Shown here: piece by piece, positions 1 through 7,619 of the stretch
How the letters are laid out: every line of letters starts with the position of its first letter
Numbering within the stretch: position 1 is the stretch's first letter
Origin: Tindallia californiensis
GTDB taxonomy: Bacteria; Bacillota; Clostridia; Peptostreptococcales; Tindalliaceae
Length of the DNA: 64,000 nucleotides
Direction of reading: 5' to 3'
Assembly: GCF_900107405.1 (NCBI RefSeq)
Contig: NZ_FNPV01000005.1
Span: 248,001-312,000, forward strand
The notes under the pieces: model-generated
The model's database searches: none
Told to the model about the DNA's origin: nothing
What the model saw: the letters and a program-made list of their open reading frames with translations, nothing else
Translations under genes and position numbers: made by a program

Positions 1-31
1 TATCCTGTGTTACTTCAATTTCTTCAGCCAT
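1..31 (-). CDS. N-terminus of an unidentified flagellar-operon gene (partial)
   Basis: A minus-strand ATG at 31 opens a frame reading MAEEIEVTQD before the window ends. An AAGGAGG ribosome binding site lies a few bases upstream, in the 10-base gap after the fliJ stop codon. In clostridial flagellar operons this position usually holds a MotE/YlxF-like or FliK-type gene. Ten residues are too few to decide, so only the presence of a gene is claimed. Confidence 0.55.
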   Translation of the reverse strand, partial: MAEEIEVTQD

Positions 32-41
32 TTAAACCTCC

Positions 42-485
42 TTACTTGGTAGCACTTTTATAAGAAACAAATTGATCTATCTGTGCTGCTTCCATTTTTT
101 TAAACTCAGCTTTGAACGACTCATAATCATTTTCTCGTATTTTTTCGAATTTTTTTGTTTCCTTTTTTGCCTCTATTAAAAGAGATCGGCATTTTTCAAC
201 CTCAACTTCAGCTTTTGTCAGTTTGTTTTTTTGAATTTCTATCATATCAACAAGCCATTGAATTTGATTTGATTTAATTTGCACCTCATAGATCTTCTGT
301 TGTTCCTTAATATCTTGCTTCCAACGTTCGAGAGCCATTTCATGCTGTATCTTTAAATCATTGAGTTTTTTTCGTTCTTCTTCTAATGCTTTAACAGCTT
401 CACTCATTATTTGTTTCGCTTTTTCTTCTTTTTTTTCTTTATAAGCTAGAATTGAATCAAATCGGAACCGAAAGTTTTGATCCAT
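42..485 (-). CDS. fliJ: flagellar export protein FliJ
   Basis: A 147-residue, highly charged, almost wholly alpha-helical protein with lysine/glutamate-rich heptads typical of a coiled coil; the length matches FliJ (about 145-150). FliJ is the cytoplasmic stalk of the flagellar type III export ATPase: it sits in the FliI hexamer and links it to the FlhA gate and substrate chaperones. FliJ proteins are poorly conserved, so the call rests on size, helical character and position directly after fliI. It is separated from fliI by 15 bases and belongs to the flgB-fliJ operon. No membrane segment or signal peptide is visible. Confidence 0.85.
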   Translation of the reverse strand: MDQNFRFRFDSILAYKEKKEEKAKQIMSEAVKALEEERKKLNDLKIQHEMALERWKQDIKEQQKIYEVQIKSNQIQWLVDMIEIQKNKLTKAEVEVEKCRSLLIEAKKETKKFEKIRENDYESFKAEFKKMEAAQIDQFVSYKSATK

Positions 486-500
486 TTTTATCAGCCCCTA

Positions 501-1817
501 TTATATATTTAGCAATTCGCTAAGCATCAGTATCGTATCTTCATAGTTGCTTTTTTCATTAACATCTTGTTGTAAAAAGCTGTTAATTTTTTCCATCCTA
601 TCTATTGCAAAATCAATTTTCTTATTTGAACCTCGAGCATAAGCACCAATACTTATCAAGTCTTCAGCGTCTTTGTAAACTGAAAGTACTTCTTTGATAT
701 CATTTGCTGATTTCATCTGTTCTTTTGAAACGATATTTGGCATTACACGACTTAGGCTTGCTAATATATCAATTGCCGGAAAGTGAGTTTTATTGGCAAG
801 TTTTCTTGATAACACAATATGTCCATCAAGTATTCCTCTAACAGCATCTGCTATAGGTTCATTCATGTCATCTCCATCTACTAACACAGTATATAGTCCA
901 GTGATCGAACCTTTTGAAGAGGTTCCAGATCGCTCTAACAGCTTAGGCAAGACAGCAAATACTGAAGGAGTGTAACCTTTGGTCACTGGTGGTTCACCAA
1001 TTGCCAGTCCTATTTCGCGCTGAGCCATCGAAAATCTAGTTATAGAATCCATCATTAACATAACATTGAAGTTCTGATCTCGAAAAAACTCCGCAACTGC
1101 ACTAGCTAATAATGCTCCTTTCATCCTGATTAATGGAGGCTGATCGGAAGTAGCAACAATCACGACAGATCTTTTAAGCCCTTCTTCCTGGAGATCATTT
1201 TCGATAAACTCTTTCACTTCACGTCCACGTTCGCCAATCAATGCAATAACATTCACATCTGCTTGAGTATTACGCGCAATCATTCCCAAAAGTGTGCTTT
1301 TCCCCACGCCACTTCCAGCAAAAATGCCAATTCTCTGCCCTTTACCACAGGTTAGCATAGAATCAATAGCTCTAACACCTAGTGGCAAGGGATCTGCAAT
1401 CCTCGTTCTTTCTAGAGGGTTAAGGGGTTGACTCATTACCGGATATGATTTCGAGGTTTGCAAAGGTCCTTTTCCATCAAGCGGATTCCCTAAACCGTCA
1501 AGTACTCTTCCGAGAAGATGATTCCCTACCTTTACTTCTAACATTGAGCCAGTAGCTTCTACCCTACTTCCAGGACCAATACCTTCCATGTCTCCCAAAG
1601 GCATTAATAAAACCTTTTTTTCTTTAAATCCTACAACTTCAGTCATTAACGTGCTTTTTTTTCTAAAGGTATCCACCTTGCATATTTCGCCTATTTTTAC
1701 AGAAGGACCATTCGATTCTATCGTCAGTCCAATCACCTGAGATACTTTACCATAATACTTAATTAAATCAACTTTATCTAGTGATGCAGTATATTTTTCT
1801 AAATTTATTTCTTTCAT
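501..1817 (-). CDS. fliI: flagellum-specific ATPase FliI
   Basis: A 438-residue F1-beta-like ATPase that powers substrate unloading at the flagellar type III secretion gate. The Walker A loop GSGVGKST is at about residues 168-175; the Walker B segment reads MLMMDSITRF, and GERGREVKEF follows the P-loop as in FliI/YscN enzymes. The frame can be extended to a TTG at 1844, but the ATG at 1817 has GAGGG at good spacing and leaves one base after the fliH stop, so it was chosen (MKEINLEKYTAS). It lies between its regulator fliH and stalk protein fliJ, as expected for co-assembly of the H-I-J complex. Confidence 0.97.
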   Translation of the reverse strand: MKEINLEKYTASLDKVDLIKYYGKVSQVIGLTIESNGPSVKIGEICKVDTFRKKSTLMTEVVGFKEKKVLLMPLGDMEGIGPGSRVEATGSMLEVKVGNHLLGRVLDGLGNPLDGKGPLQTSKSYPVMSQPLNPLERTRIADPLPLGVRAIDSMLTCGKGQRIGIFAGSGVGKSTLLGMIARNTQADVNVIALIGERGREVKEFIENDLQEEGLKRSVVIVATSDQPPLIRMKGALLASAVAEFFRDQNFNVMLMMDSITRFSMAQREIGLAIGEPPVTKGYTPSVFAVLPKLLERSGTSSKGSITGLYTVLVDGDDMNEPIADAVRGILDGHIVLSRKLANKTHFPAIDILASLSRVMPNIVSKEQMKSANDIKEVLSVYKDAEDLISIGAYARGSNKKIDFAIDRMEKINSFLQQDVNEKSNYEDTILMLSELLNI

Positions 1818-1818
1818 T

Positions 1819-2610
1819 CTATCCCTCACTCTGAAGCAAATCAAAAAAATAGTTTTCTATTTTTTTGATTTGCGTTTCAACACTTGCATCAACTTGCCCA
1901 GAAGCAGTTTCTATAATGACACTCCCTAAACCCATAGAAGGATCACTTTTTATGTTAATATCTCTAATCCCATCAGTCATAAGGTAAATCCGGTTTTTGT
2001 AAGCATAAACTAAATCATAGTCCATTTCGCTGACATGAACAATCAGATTGTCTGTATAATTACATTCTTTAAGTCCTTCTTCTATTAAATTAAATATTAG
2101 CTCTTGGTTTTCTTGAAGTTCTGCTTGTATAATGCGCCTGACTGTTTTAACAACAATCTGAAGAATGTCCTTTTCGAGTTCTTTTGCTTTAACTTCTTTC
2201 TCAGAGTAAATATTGCGTTTCATTTCTGCTGCTTCATCAATAAGCTGAGTCATTTCTTTGTATCCTTGTTGCTGACCTTTCTCAAGACCATCTTGATAAC
2301 CTTGTTCATAGCCTTCCTCTTTTGCTTTTTCTGTAATGTTTTTGCTTTCTTCTTTTGCCGTAAGAACTATTTTTTCTGCTTCTTTTTCGGCATTATCAAG
2401 AATTTCATCTTTTTTTTGTTCTATTTCTTCGAGCATTATTTCATGCTGATGTTCATCATGACTGATCTTCTCATTAATATTATCGGTCATTTCACAGTCA
2501 TTACTTCTTGTTTCTGTAGGCTTCTCAGAGACCTTGCTTTTAAATTCAATCTGACGACCTTCTCCAACATTCACCTGATTTGATTTATATATCTTAAACA
2601 ATGATGTCAT
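1819..2610 (-). CDS. fliH: flagellar assembly protein FliH
   Basis: A 263-residue protein with a charged, glutamate-rich N-terminal half that forms a long coiled coil containing small-residue repeats (EQGYQDGLEKGQQQGYKE, the GxxxG type known in FliH). A C-terminal V-ATPase E-subunit-like domain carries a GLGSVIIETASG stretch. FliH binds and restrains the export ATPase FliI and docks it to the C-ring. The ATG at 2610 overlaps the end of fliG by 17 bases and has AGAGGTG about six bases upstream; a GTG at 2619 has no binding site. The overlap points to translational coupling with fliG. Confidence 0.92.
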   Translation of the reverse strand: MTSLFKIYKSNQVNVGEGRQIEFKSKVSEKPTETRSNDCEMTDNINEKISHDEHQHEIMLEEIEQKKDEILDNAEKEAEKIVLTAKEESKNITEKAKEEGYEQGYQDGLEKGQQQGYKEMTQLIDEAAEMKRNIYSEKEVKAKELEKDILQIVVKTVRRIIQAELQENQELIFNLIEEGLKECNYTDNLIVHVSEMDYDLVYAYKNRIYLMTDGIRDINIKSDPSMGLGSVIIETASGQVDASVETQIKKIENYFFDLLQSEG

Positions 2611-3613
2611 CGCCTCCACCTCTAGCGATAATCAATTCGCCTGTTTCTTCAAGTTTTCTGATGACATTAACAATTTTTTGCTGAGCCTCCTCAACATCCC
2701 GCAGTCTTATCGGGCCCATAAATTCCATATCTTCTTTGATCATCTCGGCCATCCGCTTCGACATATTGCCAAAGAATACATTAGCCAGCTCTTCTGTTGC
2801 ACCTTTAAGTGCTACAGCCATATCATTGTTATCAATTTCTCTGATAAACCTTTGAATCGATGCACTATCAAGATTGATAATGTCCTCAAATACAAACATG
2901 CGTTTCCTGATCTCCTCTGCAAGTTCTGCATCCTGAACTTCCAAGGTGTCCATTATATTTTTTTCTGTTCCACGATCTACAGCATTTAATATATCAACAA
3001 TAGACTGTATACCACCAGCACTTGTATAATCCTGACTCACAAGTGAAGAAAGGTTTTTTTCCAGAACAATTTCAACTTCTTTAATGACTTCAGGTGAAGT
3101 TCTATCCATTGTTGCTATTCGATGTGCAACTTCAGTTTGTTTTTCCTGTTCCAAAGAAGCGATAATTTGTGAAGATTGATCAGAAGGCAAATATGCAAGA
3201 ATCAATGCGATTGTTTGAGGGTGTTCATTTTGAATAAAATTAAATAAATGGCTAGGATCTGCTTTTCGCGCAAAATCAAAGGGCTTTACTTGCAAAGACG
3301 CTGTAAGCTTATTAATAATATCCATTGCCCTTTGTGATCCAAGCGCTTTTTCCAGTACGTCTTTTGCATAATTAATACCACCCTCAGAAATATACTCTTG
3401 TGCAACGCATATTTGATGAAATTCTTCGAGTATTTTTTCTTTCACATCAGGGGGTACCTTCTTCATATTTGCAATTTCCAAGGTTAATTCTTCAATTTCT
3501 TCATCATTCAAATGCTGAAAAATTTTAGAAGAATATTCAGGACCCAAACTGATCAAAAGTGTTGCAGCTTTCTCTTTACCAGTCAATTCATCTTTTGATC
3601 CGCGTTTGCTCAT
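2594..3613 (-). CDS. fliG: flagellar motor switch protein FliG
   Basis: A 339-residue C-ring rotor protein that generates torque by interacting with the stator and transmits switching from FliM/FliN. The middle domain has the EHPQT signature, and the C-terminal torque helix region (LRDVEEAQQKIVNVIRKL) has the alternating charges that meet MotA. The N-terminal domain, which binds the FliF tail, begins LTGKEKAATLLISLGPE. The ATG at 3613 is preceded by AGAGGTG at six bases and was preferred to the in-frame GTG at 3622. Length matches the family. Its 3' end overlaps fliH. Confidence 0.98.
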   Translation of the reverse strand: MSKRGSKDELTGKEKAATLLISLGPEYSSKIFQHLNDEEIEELTLEIANMKKVPPDVKEKILEEFHQICVAQEYISEGGINYAKDVLEKALGSQRAMDIINKLTASLQVKPFDFARKADPSHLFNFIQNEHPQTIALILAYLPSDQSSQIIASLEQEKQTEVAHRIATMDRTSPEVIKEVEIVLEKNLSSLVSQDYTSAGGIQSIVDILNAVDRGTEKNIMDTLEVQDAELAEEIRKRMFVFEDIINLDSASIQRFIREIDNNDMAVALKGATEELANVFFGNMSKRMAEMIKEDMEFMGPIRLRDVEEAQQKIVNVIRKLEETGELIIARGGGDDIIV

Positions 3614-3624
3614 ACCATACACCT

Positions 3625-5157
3625 CTAATCTTCAGATAGCCAGTTGCGTAACAAATTAGCAATAGCTTCCGGATTCTTGTTAACCAGTTTTTCGATAGAT
3701 TGTTTCACTTCTGATCCTGCCATTTCAAGATCCAACTCTTCTTGGGATGATATAGCAGGCGCTAATTCTTCATCTGTTTCTTCATCTTCTTCATCTTTAC
3801 GAACAAATCTTCTATAAGCAATATAAGCGATAGCTGTCACTAGTAAAGCAATAATAACCCAGACCCACCATGGAATAATACTTTCTGGATCCATATCAAA
3901 ATCCGGTACTAACGGTGTATCAAATTGCTGCACTCCAACCTGAACTACTCGCGTATCCAATCCAGCTGCTGCAGATATGATGTCCATAAGTTCTGTGCGC
4001 TCATCATCCGTCAGATCTTCATCCGGTAGAGCGTTGCTATTCAGATACACAGCTACCGTTATATCTTGCACCTGGCCTTGCGCTCTAACTATTTGTTGAC
4101 GAAGTTCATTTATCTCATAATTTATCGTTCTACTCGCTTCTTCATATGTCGAAGTATATCCATCCTGCTCAACATATTGTACGATATCTTCCGTATTCGG
4201 GTCCGTGCCAGGAACTTCGCCGGCACCAATAGACTCAGAACGTATATCAAGCTCTTGCAAACTCCTTGCTATACCATCAGTTTCGTCTTCTATGGGAGGA
4301 GAAAACTCAGTAATCTCTGTCACTTCACTATCAAAATCGAGTTTAACATTAGCCATGACCACTACATTACCATAACCATAAACCGTAGAAAGAAAATCGG
4401 TTATGCTATTTTCTAAGTCTTGTTGAACTTTCCGTTGTAATGACAACTGATTTCCAACATCCATAGTAGTGTCGTCAGAATCTTGGTCTTGATTTAAGAC
4501 CCGACCATCAGGACCATGTATTGTAACATGATTCGATTCTAATCCATCAACGGCGTTAGCAACTAAAACAGCAATGCCGTTCACACTTTCCGGTTCTAGT
4601 TGAGCGCTTCTATGTAAATCCAAATAAACAGATGCTTTCGCCTGGGTTTGATCATCCACCAACACAAATCCAGATCTTTCTGGTATCGCAATATTAACAA
4701 CAGCTTTTCTAACTCCCTGAATCTCCTCAATAGTAGAAGCTAAAAAATTCTGTTGTGCTAGTTGCATTCTTTGGGTTCTTTCTTCACTGGTCATCATGAA
4801 GGAGCCACCTGTAAACGCATCCTCGAAAGAAAATCTAGCCGTAGGAAGACCCTCAGTAGCAACTACAACTTGTGCTCGCTTTTCGTCATTTACCGGAACC
4901 TCTACAATACTACTTGTAGCACCATGCCTCGCTCGAATGCCATTTGCTTCAAGAGTATCCATAACTTCTCCAGCTTGTTGTGGATCCAAGTCATTATACA
5001 AAACTGTATAGTCGGCACGAGAGAAATAGAGAATTACTCCAGTTAGAACTCCTAAAACCATAATGGCTACTACAATTATTTTAATTTTGTCTTTTCGGTC
5101 AAACTTTTCGAAGTATTCGTTTAGCTGTGACCTTATTTTATCTAGTGCTTCTGACAT
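3625..5157 (-). CDS. fliF: flagellar MS-ring protein FliF
   Basis: A 510-residue inner-membrane ring protein on which the rotor and export apparatus are built. There are two membrane segments: one near residues 24-45 (IIVVAIMVLGVLTGVILYF) and one near 430-452 (tryptophan-rich PWWVWVIIALLVTAIAYIAY). Between them lies the periplasmic YscJ/FliF ring region. The C-terminal cytoplasmic acidic tail, which binds FliG, ends LLRNWLSED, a good match to the conserved FliF terminus. The next gene, fliG, starts 11 bases on. Length is slightly short of Bacillus FliF (about 536) but complete. Confidence 0.98.
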   Translation of the reverse strand: MSEALDKIRSQLNEYFEKFDRKDKIKIIVVAIMVLGVLTGVILYFSRADYTVLYNDLDPQQAGEVMDTLEANGIRARHGATSSIVEVPVNDEKRAQVVVATEGLPTARFSFEDAFTGGSFMMTSEERTQRMQLAQQNFLASTIEEIQGVRKAVVNIAIPERSGFVLVDDQTQAKASVYLDLHRSAQLEPESVNGIAVLVANAVDGLESNHVTIHGPDGRVLNQDQDSDDTTMDVGNQLSLQRKVQQDLENSITDFLSTVYGYGNVVVMANVKLDFDSEVTEITEFSPPIEDETDGIARSLQELDIRSESIGAGEVPGTDPNTEDIVQYVEQDGYTSTYEEASRTINYEINELRQQIVRAQGQVQDITVAVYLNSNALPDEDLTDDERTELMDIISAAAGLDTRVVQVGVQQFDTPLVPDFDMDPESIIPWWVWVIIALLVTAIAYIAYRRFVRKDEEDEETDEELAPAISSQEELDLEMAGSEVKQSIEKLVNKNPEAIANLLRNWLSED

Positions 5158-5190
5158 TTGCTTAGGTTCACCTCAGCTTCATTAGTGCTG

Positions 5191-5481
5191 TTATATTTGC
5201 ATTCTCATAATCTCTTGATAAGCATCTACCATTTTACCTCGTACCGCTGTCATCATTTGCATTGCAATGTCAGCCTTCTGTGATGCAACCATGACCTCGT
5301 GGACATTTTCTATTTCTCCAGTTGCAAGTTTTTCTGTATATTGATTAGAATCTAATTGCAACTGATTCACATTGCTAACAGCATGACTTAATGCATCCTT
5401 AAAGCTATTTTTTTCGCTCTTTTCACTTCTAAACAGACCTAACCCTTCACTTACCGAAGTGTAATGATTATTTATTTGCAT
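5191..5481 (-). CDS. fliE: flagellar hook-basal body protein FliE
   Basis: A 96-residue protein that joins the MS ring to the rod. It shows the family C-terminal block VHEVMVASQKADIAMQMM followed by VRGKMVDAYQEIMRMQI. Length fits FliE (about 100). It lies between flgC and fliF in the standard order flgB-flgC-fliE-fliF. The ATG at 5481 is preceded by AGGAGG. Confidence 0.95.
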   Translation of the reverse strand: MQINNHYTSVSEGLGLFRSEKSEKNSFKDALSHAVSNVNQLQLDSNQYTEKLATGEIENVHEVMVASQKADIAMQMMTAVRGKMVDAYQEIMRMQI

Positions 5482-5492
5482 ACAAATACCTC

Positions 5493-5939
5493 CTAGCGTC
5501 CAATTTCAAGTGCCCGCATCGCCATATTGACAGTGGTGTTCATAGCTGTAATATTCGCTTCATAAGCTCGTGAAGCTGATATCATATTTGCCATTTCTGT
5601 AACAGTATCTACATTGGGCATCATAACATATCCGTCTTTATTGGCATCAGGATGTCCCGGGTCATATACATGTTTATATGGTGACGGGTCATTATGAACA
5701 CCCGTTACTTCTACACCCTGCGACCGTAAGTTTTCACCTTTACTCATCGTGTTTTTCAAGTGATGCGAGAATGGATGGGCAGATTTTTCTTGAAAGGTAA
5801 CCACTTGCCTTCTATAGGGCATCCCATTTGCAGTTCTAGTTGTGTTCGCATTCGCAATATTTTTTGATATTACATCCATCCTAAATCGTTCAGCTGTCAT
5901 TCCTGTTCCACTAATATTAATTGAATTGAATACTCCCAT
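5493..5939 (-). CDS. flgC: flagellar basal-body rod protein FlgC
   Basis: A 148-residue proximal rod protein. The N-terminal rod motif (ISGTGMTAERFRMDVISKNIANANT) and the C-terminal helix (ISASRAYEANITAMNTT) are those of the FlgB/FlgC/FlgG family. The YVMMPNVDTVTEMANM block is characteristic of FlgC. It starts two bases upstream of the end of flgB in the operon order and is exported by the type III apparatus without a cleaved signal peptide. Confidence 0.97.
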   Translation of the reverse strand: MGVFNSINISGTGMTAERFRMDVISKNIANANTTRTANGMPYRRQVVTFQEKSAHPFSHHLKNTMSKGENLRSQGVEVTGVHNDPSPYKHVYDPGHPDANKDGYVMMPNVDTVTEMANMISASRAYEANITAMNTTVNMAMRALEIGR

Positions 5940-5941
5940 TC

Positions 5942-6349
5942 TTATCTACTCCCTTCAGAAATAACAGTCCTTAGCTTATGGAACTCTCCATTAATTCGAG
6001 TTGAAAGCGTTTGATACCACAGCTCATTTTTAGCACGTTCTGCCATTTCAACATCGATATCAACATTATTACCATCACGTCGTGTACTAAAATTTGTTCT
6101 TTGGTTTTTTTTATGTGTTACAGATTCCGGAGCTAAATTCCCTATAGGAATATGTTTTTGATGTGTTAATTTTACCGGTATTGTGTTGTTATTTATCACA
6201 TCTTTCATGATGCTTTCAAACTCTACAGATGTTTTTTTAAATCCAGGTGTGTTAACGTTAGCAATATTATTGGAAATCGATTCATTTCTTGCCCACGAGG
6301 CATCCATAGCCCTCGACAATAAATCAACGTTTCTATATGTGTTGTTCAT
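5942..6349 (-). CDS. flgB: flagellar basal-body rod protein FlgB
   Basis: A 135-residue proximal rod protein and the first gene of the flagellar operon in this window. The rod signature SISNNIANVNTPGFKK lies near the N-terminus, and the C-terminus carries the short helix WYQTLSTRINGEFHKLRT. The ATG at 6349 is used here; a TTG at 6358 lies only one base after the AAAGGTG binding site, while the ATG sits ten bases from it. Upstream lies a gap of about 400 bases with a promoter candidate and a structured leader. Confidence 0.95.
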   Translation of the reverse strand: MNNTYRNVDLLSRAMDASWARNESISNNIANVNTPGFKKTSVEFESIMKDVINNNTIPVKLTHQKHIPIGNLAPESVTHKKNQRTNFSTRRDGNNVDIDVEMAERAKNELWYQTLSTRINGEFHKLRTVISEGSR

Positions 6350-6489
6350 ACCAATCAAGCACCTTTCAGTAATATGATTTTTTCACAATATTCTATAGTC
6401 TGATAGACGTATGTATTACTCAAATTAAACACTTCTACATTTTATCACATAATAAACTATCTGACTCCTTAAATATTGATACGAAAACA

Positions 6490-6602
6490 GTTTGGGACTA
6501 AAGTCTTGCATGGCGACATGCAGGCGCTGAACAAGTACGATAGTCTTTATGCCAACTCATCTTTAATGCTAGTTTACAGCACTAGTGTTGGTTTCGAACC
6601 TT
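6490..6602 (-). ncRNA. candidate structured 5' leader RNA of the flagellar operon
   Basis: Reading the minus strand, the stretch just downstream of the proposed flgB promoter holds several nested helices. GGTT/AACC around a CGA loop lies at 6590-6600. CCAAC/GTTGG (6587-6591 with 6552-6556) encloses CTAG/CTAG (6582-6585 with 6569-6572). GACTA/TAGTC (6541-6545 with 6496-6500) encloses a five-pair hairpin GCATG/CATGC with a four-base loop (6508-6521). Such ordered helices in an otherwise AT-rich gap suggest a cis-acting RNA. It does not match the c-di-GMP-I or -II riboswitch consensus as I recall them, and I do not recognise the class. Confidence 0.4.
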
Positions 6603-6611
6603 CCAAAACAA

Positions 6612-6640
6612 TGTATAGCAAAATTTTATAGTTATTGCAG
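6612..6640 (-). promoter_or_regulatory. candidate extended -10 promoter of the flagellar operon
   Basis: On the minus strand TGCTATACA (hexamer TATACA at 6612-6617, with an extended TG) is preceded at 17 bases by a weak -35 (CTGCAA). Transcription would start just ahead of the structured leader, about 250 bases before flgB. There is no clear sigma-D or sigma-54 signature. Confidence 0.4.
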
Positions 6641-6704
6641 ATCTACCACCGTCAGTAAATAGTATACCTCAAAAACACTTTTGTTAAGGGTAATATCGTA
6701 TATT

Positions 6705-6734
6705 AAAAAGAAGTCACATATATGACTTCTTTTT
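6705..6734 (-). terminator. rho-independent terminator after codY
   Basis: A perfect 12-base inverted repeat (AAAAAGAAGTCA / TGACTTCTTTTT) with a six-base loop ends in a T run on the minus strand, about 20 bases after the codY stop. It is nearly symmetric, so it could act in both directions. Confidence 0.85.
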
Positions 6735-6754
6735 GCATTTATCCTCATGCTGTC

Positions 6755-7534
6755 CTAACGCTTTAATTTTTGTAGTTCCTCTAAAAGGTTTGAGTTCAGA
6801 ATTCTTATATGTGTTCCTTTCATTCCCAAGGATCTTGATTCTATCACACCTGCACTTTCAAATTTTCTCAATGCATTTACAATAACCGACCTTGTAATCC
6901 CAACACGATCAGCTATCTTACTTGCAACAAGTAGCCCTTCCATTCCGTTAAGTTCATTGAAAATATGCTCTACAGCTTCAAGCTCCGAATACGACAAGGT
7001 ATCAATAGCCATTTTAACCACCGCTTTACGACGTGCTTCTTCTTCAATTTCTTCCGATTTAGCCCTCAATATCTCCATGCCTACTACCGTAGCGCTATAC
7101 TCAACCATCACTAAATCTTCATCCGAAAACTCTTGACTATGCCTAGCCAACACCATCGTCCCTAAGCGTTTTCCACTTCCATTTATAGGAACCACCGTTA
7201 CTAATTTATTGTAACTTTCTACATCATACTTAAAAAGCCTAAGCAAAGCATCTTTTGTAATGTTTGATTGAGTTTCCACAACTTGTAACAATTGATCATT
7301 GTATTCATCAGGAAATCTTTTTTCACCCGACTTTTCATCTAAGACAATAGGACAATCCGAAGTATCTGTTAAGCTGACACCCAATACTTTCCCTTTCGCA
7401 CTTGCTACATATACATTAGCATCCAGTATATCACTCAACGTTCTGCACAGTTCATTAAATGACACAGCATTCTCACTTGATTTTTGTAATATCTGATTAA
7501 TTCTTCTTGTTTTTTGCAATAAAGCTAATGACAT
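6755..7534 (-). CDS. codY: GTP-sensing global transcriptional repressor CodY
   Basis: A 259-residue protein with the standard CodY length. An N-terminal GAF domain (about 1-155) binds branched-chain amino acids, and a C-terminal winged helix-turn-helix (about 200-245) contains [20 protein letters not shown], followed by the family block [15 protein letters not shown]. With GTP as co-effector CodY represses amino-acid synthesis, transport and often motility and competence when nutrients are plentiful. It sits between topA and the flagellar operon as in Bacillus, but the hslUV-xerC genes usually found there are absent. It has its own promoter and a strong terminator, so it appears monocistronic. 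Ribosome binding site GAGGAGGT. Confidence 0.98.
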   Translation of the reverse strand: MSLALLQKTRRINQILQKSSENAVSFNELCRTLSDILDANVYVASAKGKVLGVSLTDTSDCPIVLDEKSGEKRFPDEYNDQLLQVVETQSNITKDALLRLFKYDVESYNKLVTVVPINGSGKRLGTMVLARHSQEFSDEDLVMVEYSATVVGMEILRAKSEEIEEEARRKAVVKMAIDTLSYSELEAVEHIFNELNGMEGLLVASKIADRVGITRSVIVNALRKFESAGVIESRSLGMKGTHIRILNSNLLEELQKLKR

Positions 7535-7585
7535 TAAAATACCTCCTCAATTTAATTGGTTTATATTTAGTTAACTCTCTTATTT

Positions 7586-7614
7586 ACTATAGAAAGCGTA
7601 ACATAATAATTCAA
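7586..7614 (-). promoter_or_regulatory. sigma-A promoter of codY
   Basis: On the minus strand TTGAAT (7609-7614) and TATAGT (7586-7591) are separated by exactly 17 bases, just after the topA stop and about 50 bases before the codY start. Confidence 0.65.
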
Positions 7615-7619
7615 AAAAT

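Noticed and set aside
2104-2583. 159-codon plus-strand frame rich in Phe/Leu
   Set aside because: It is the antisense of the Lys/Glu-rich fliH coiled coil, which gives such Phe-rich shadows.
6480-6620. c-di-GMP-I or -II riboswitch upstream of flgB
   Set aside because: The conserved core sequences of either class, as recalled, are not present; only the location and the hairpins fit.
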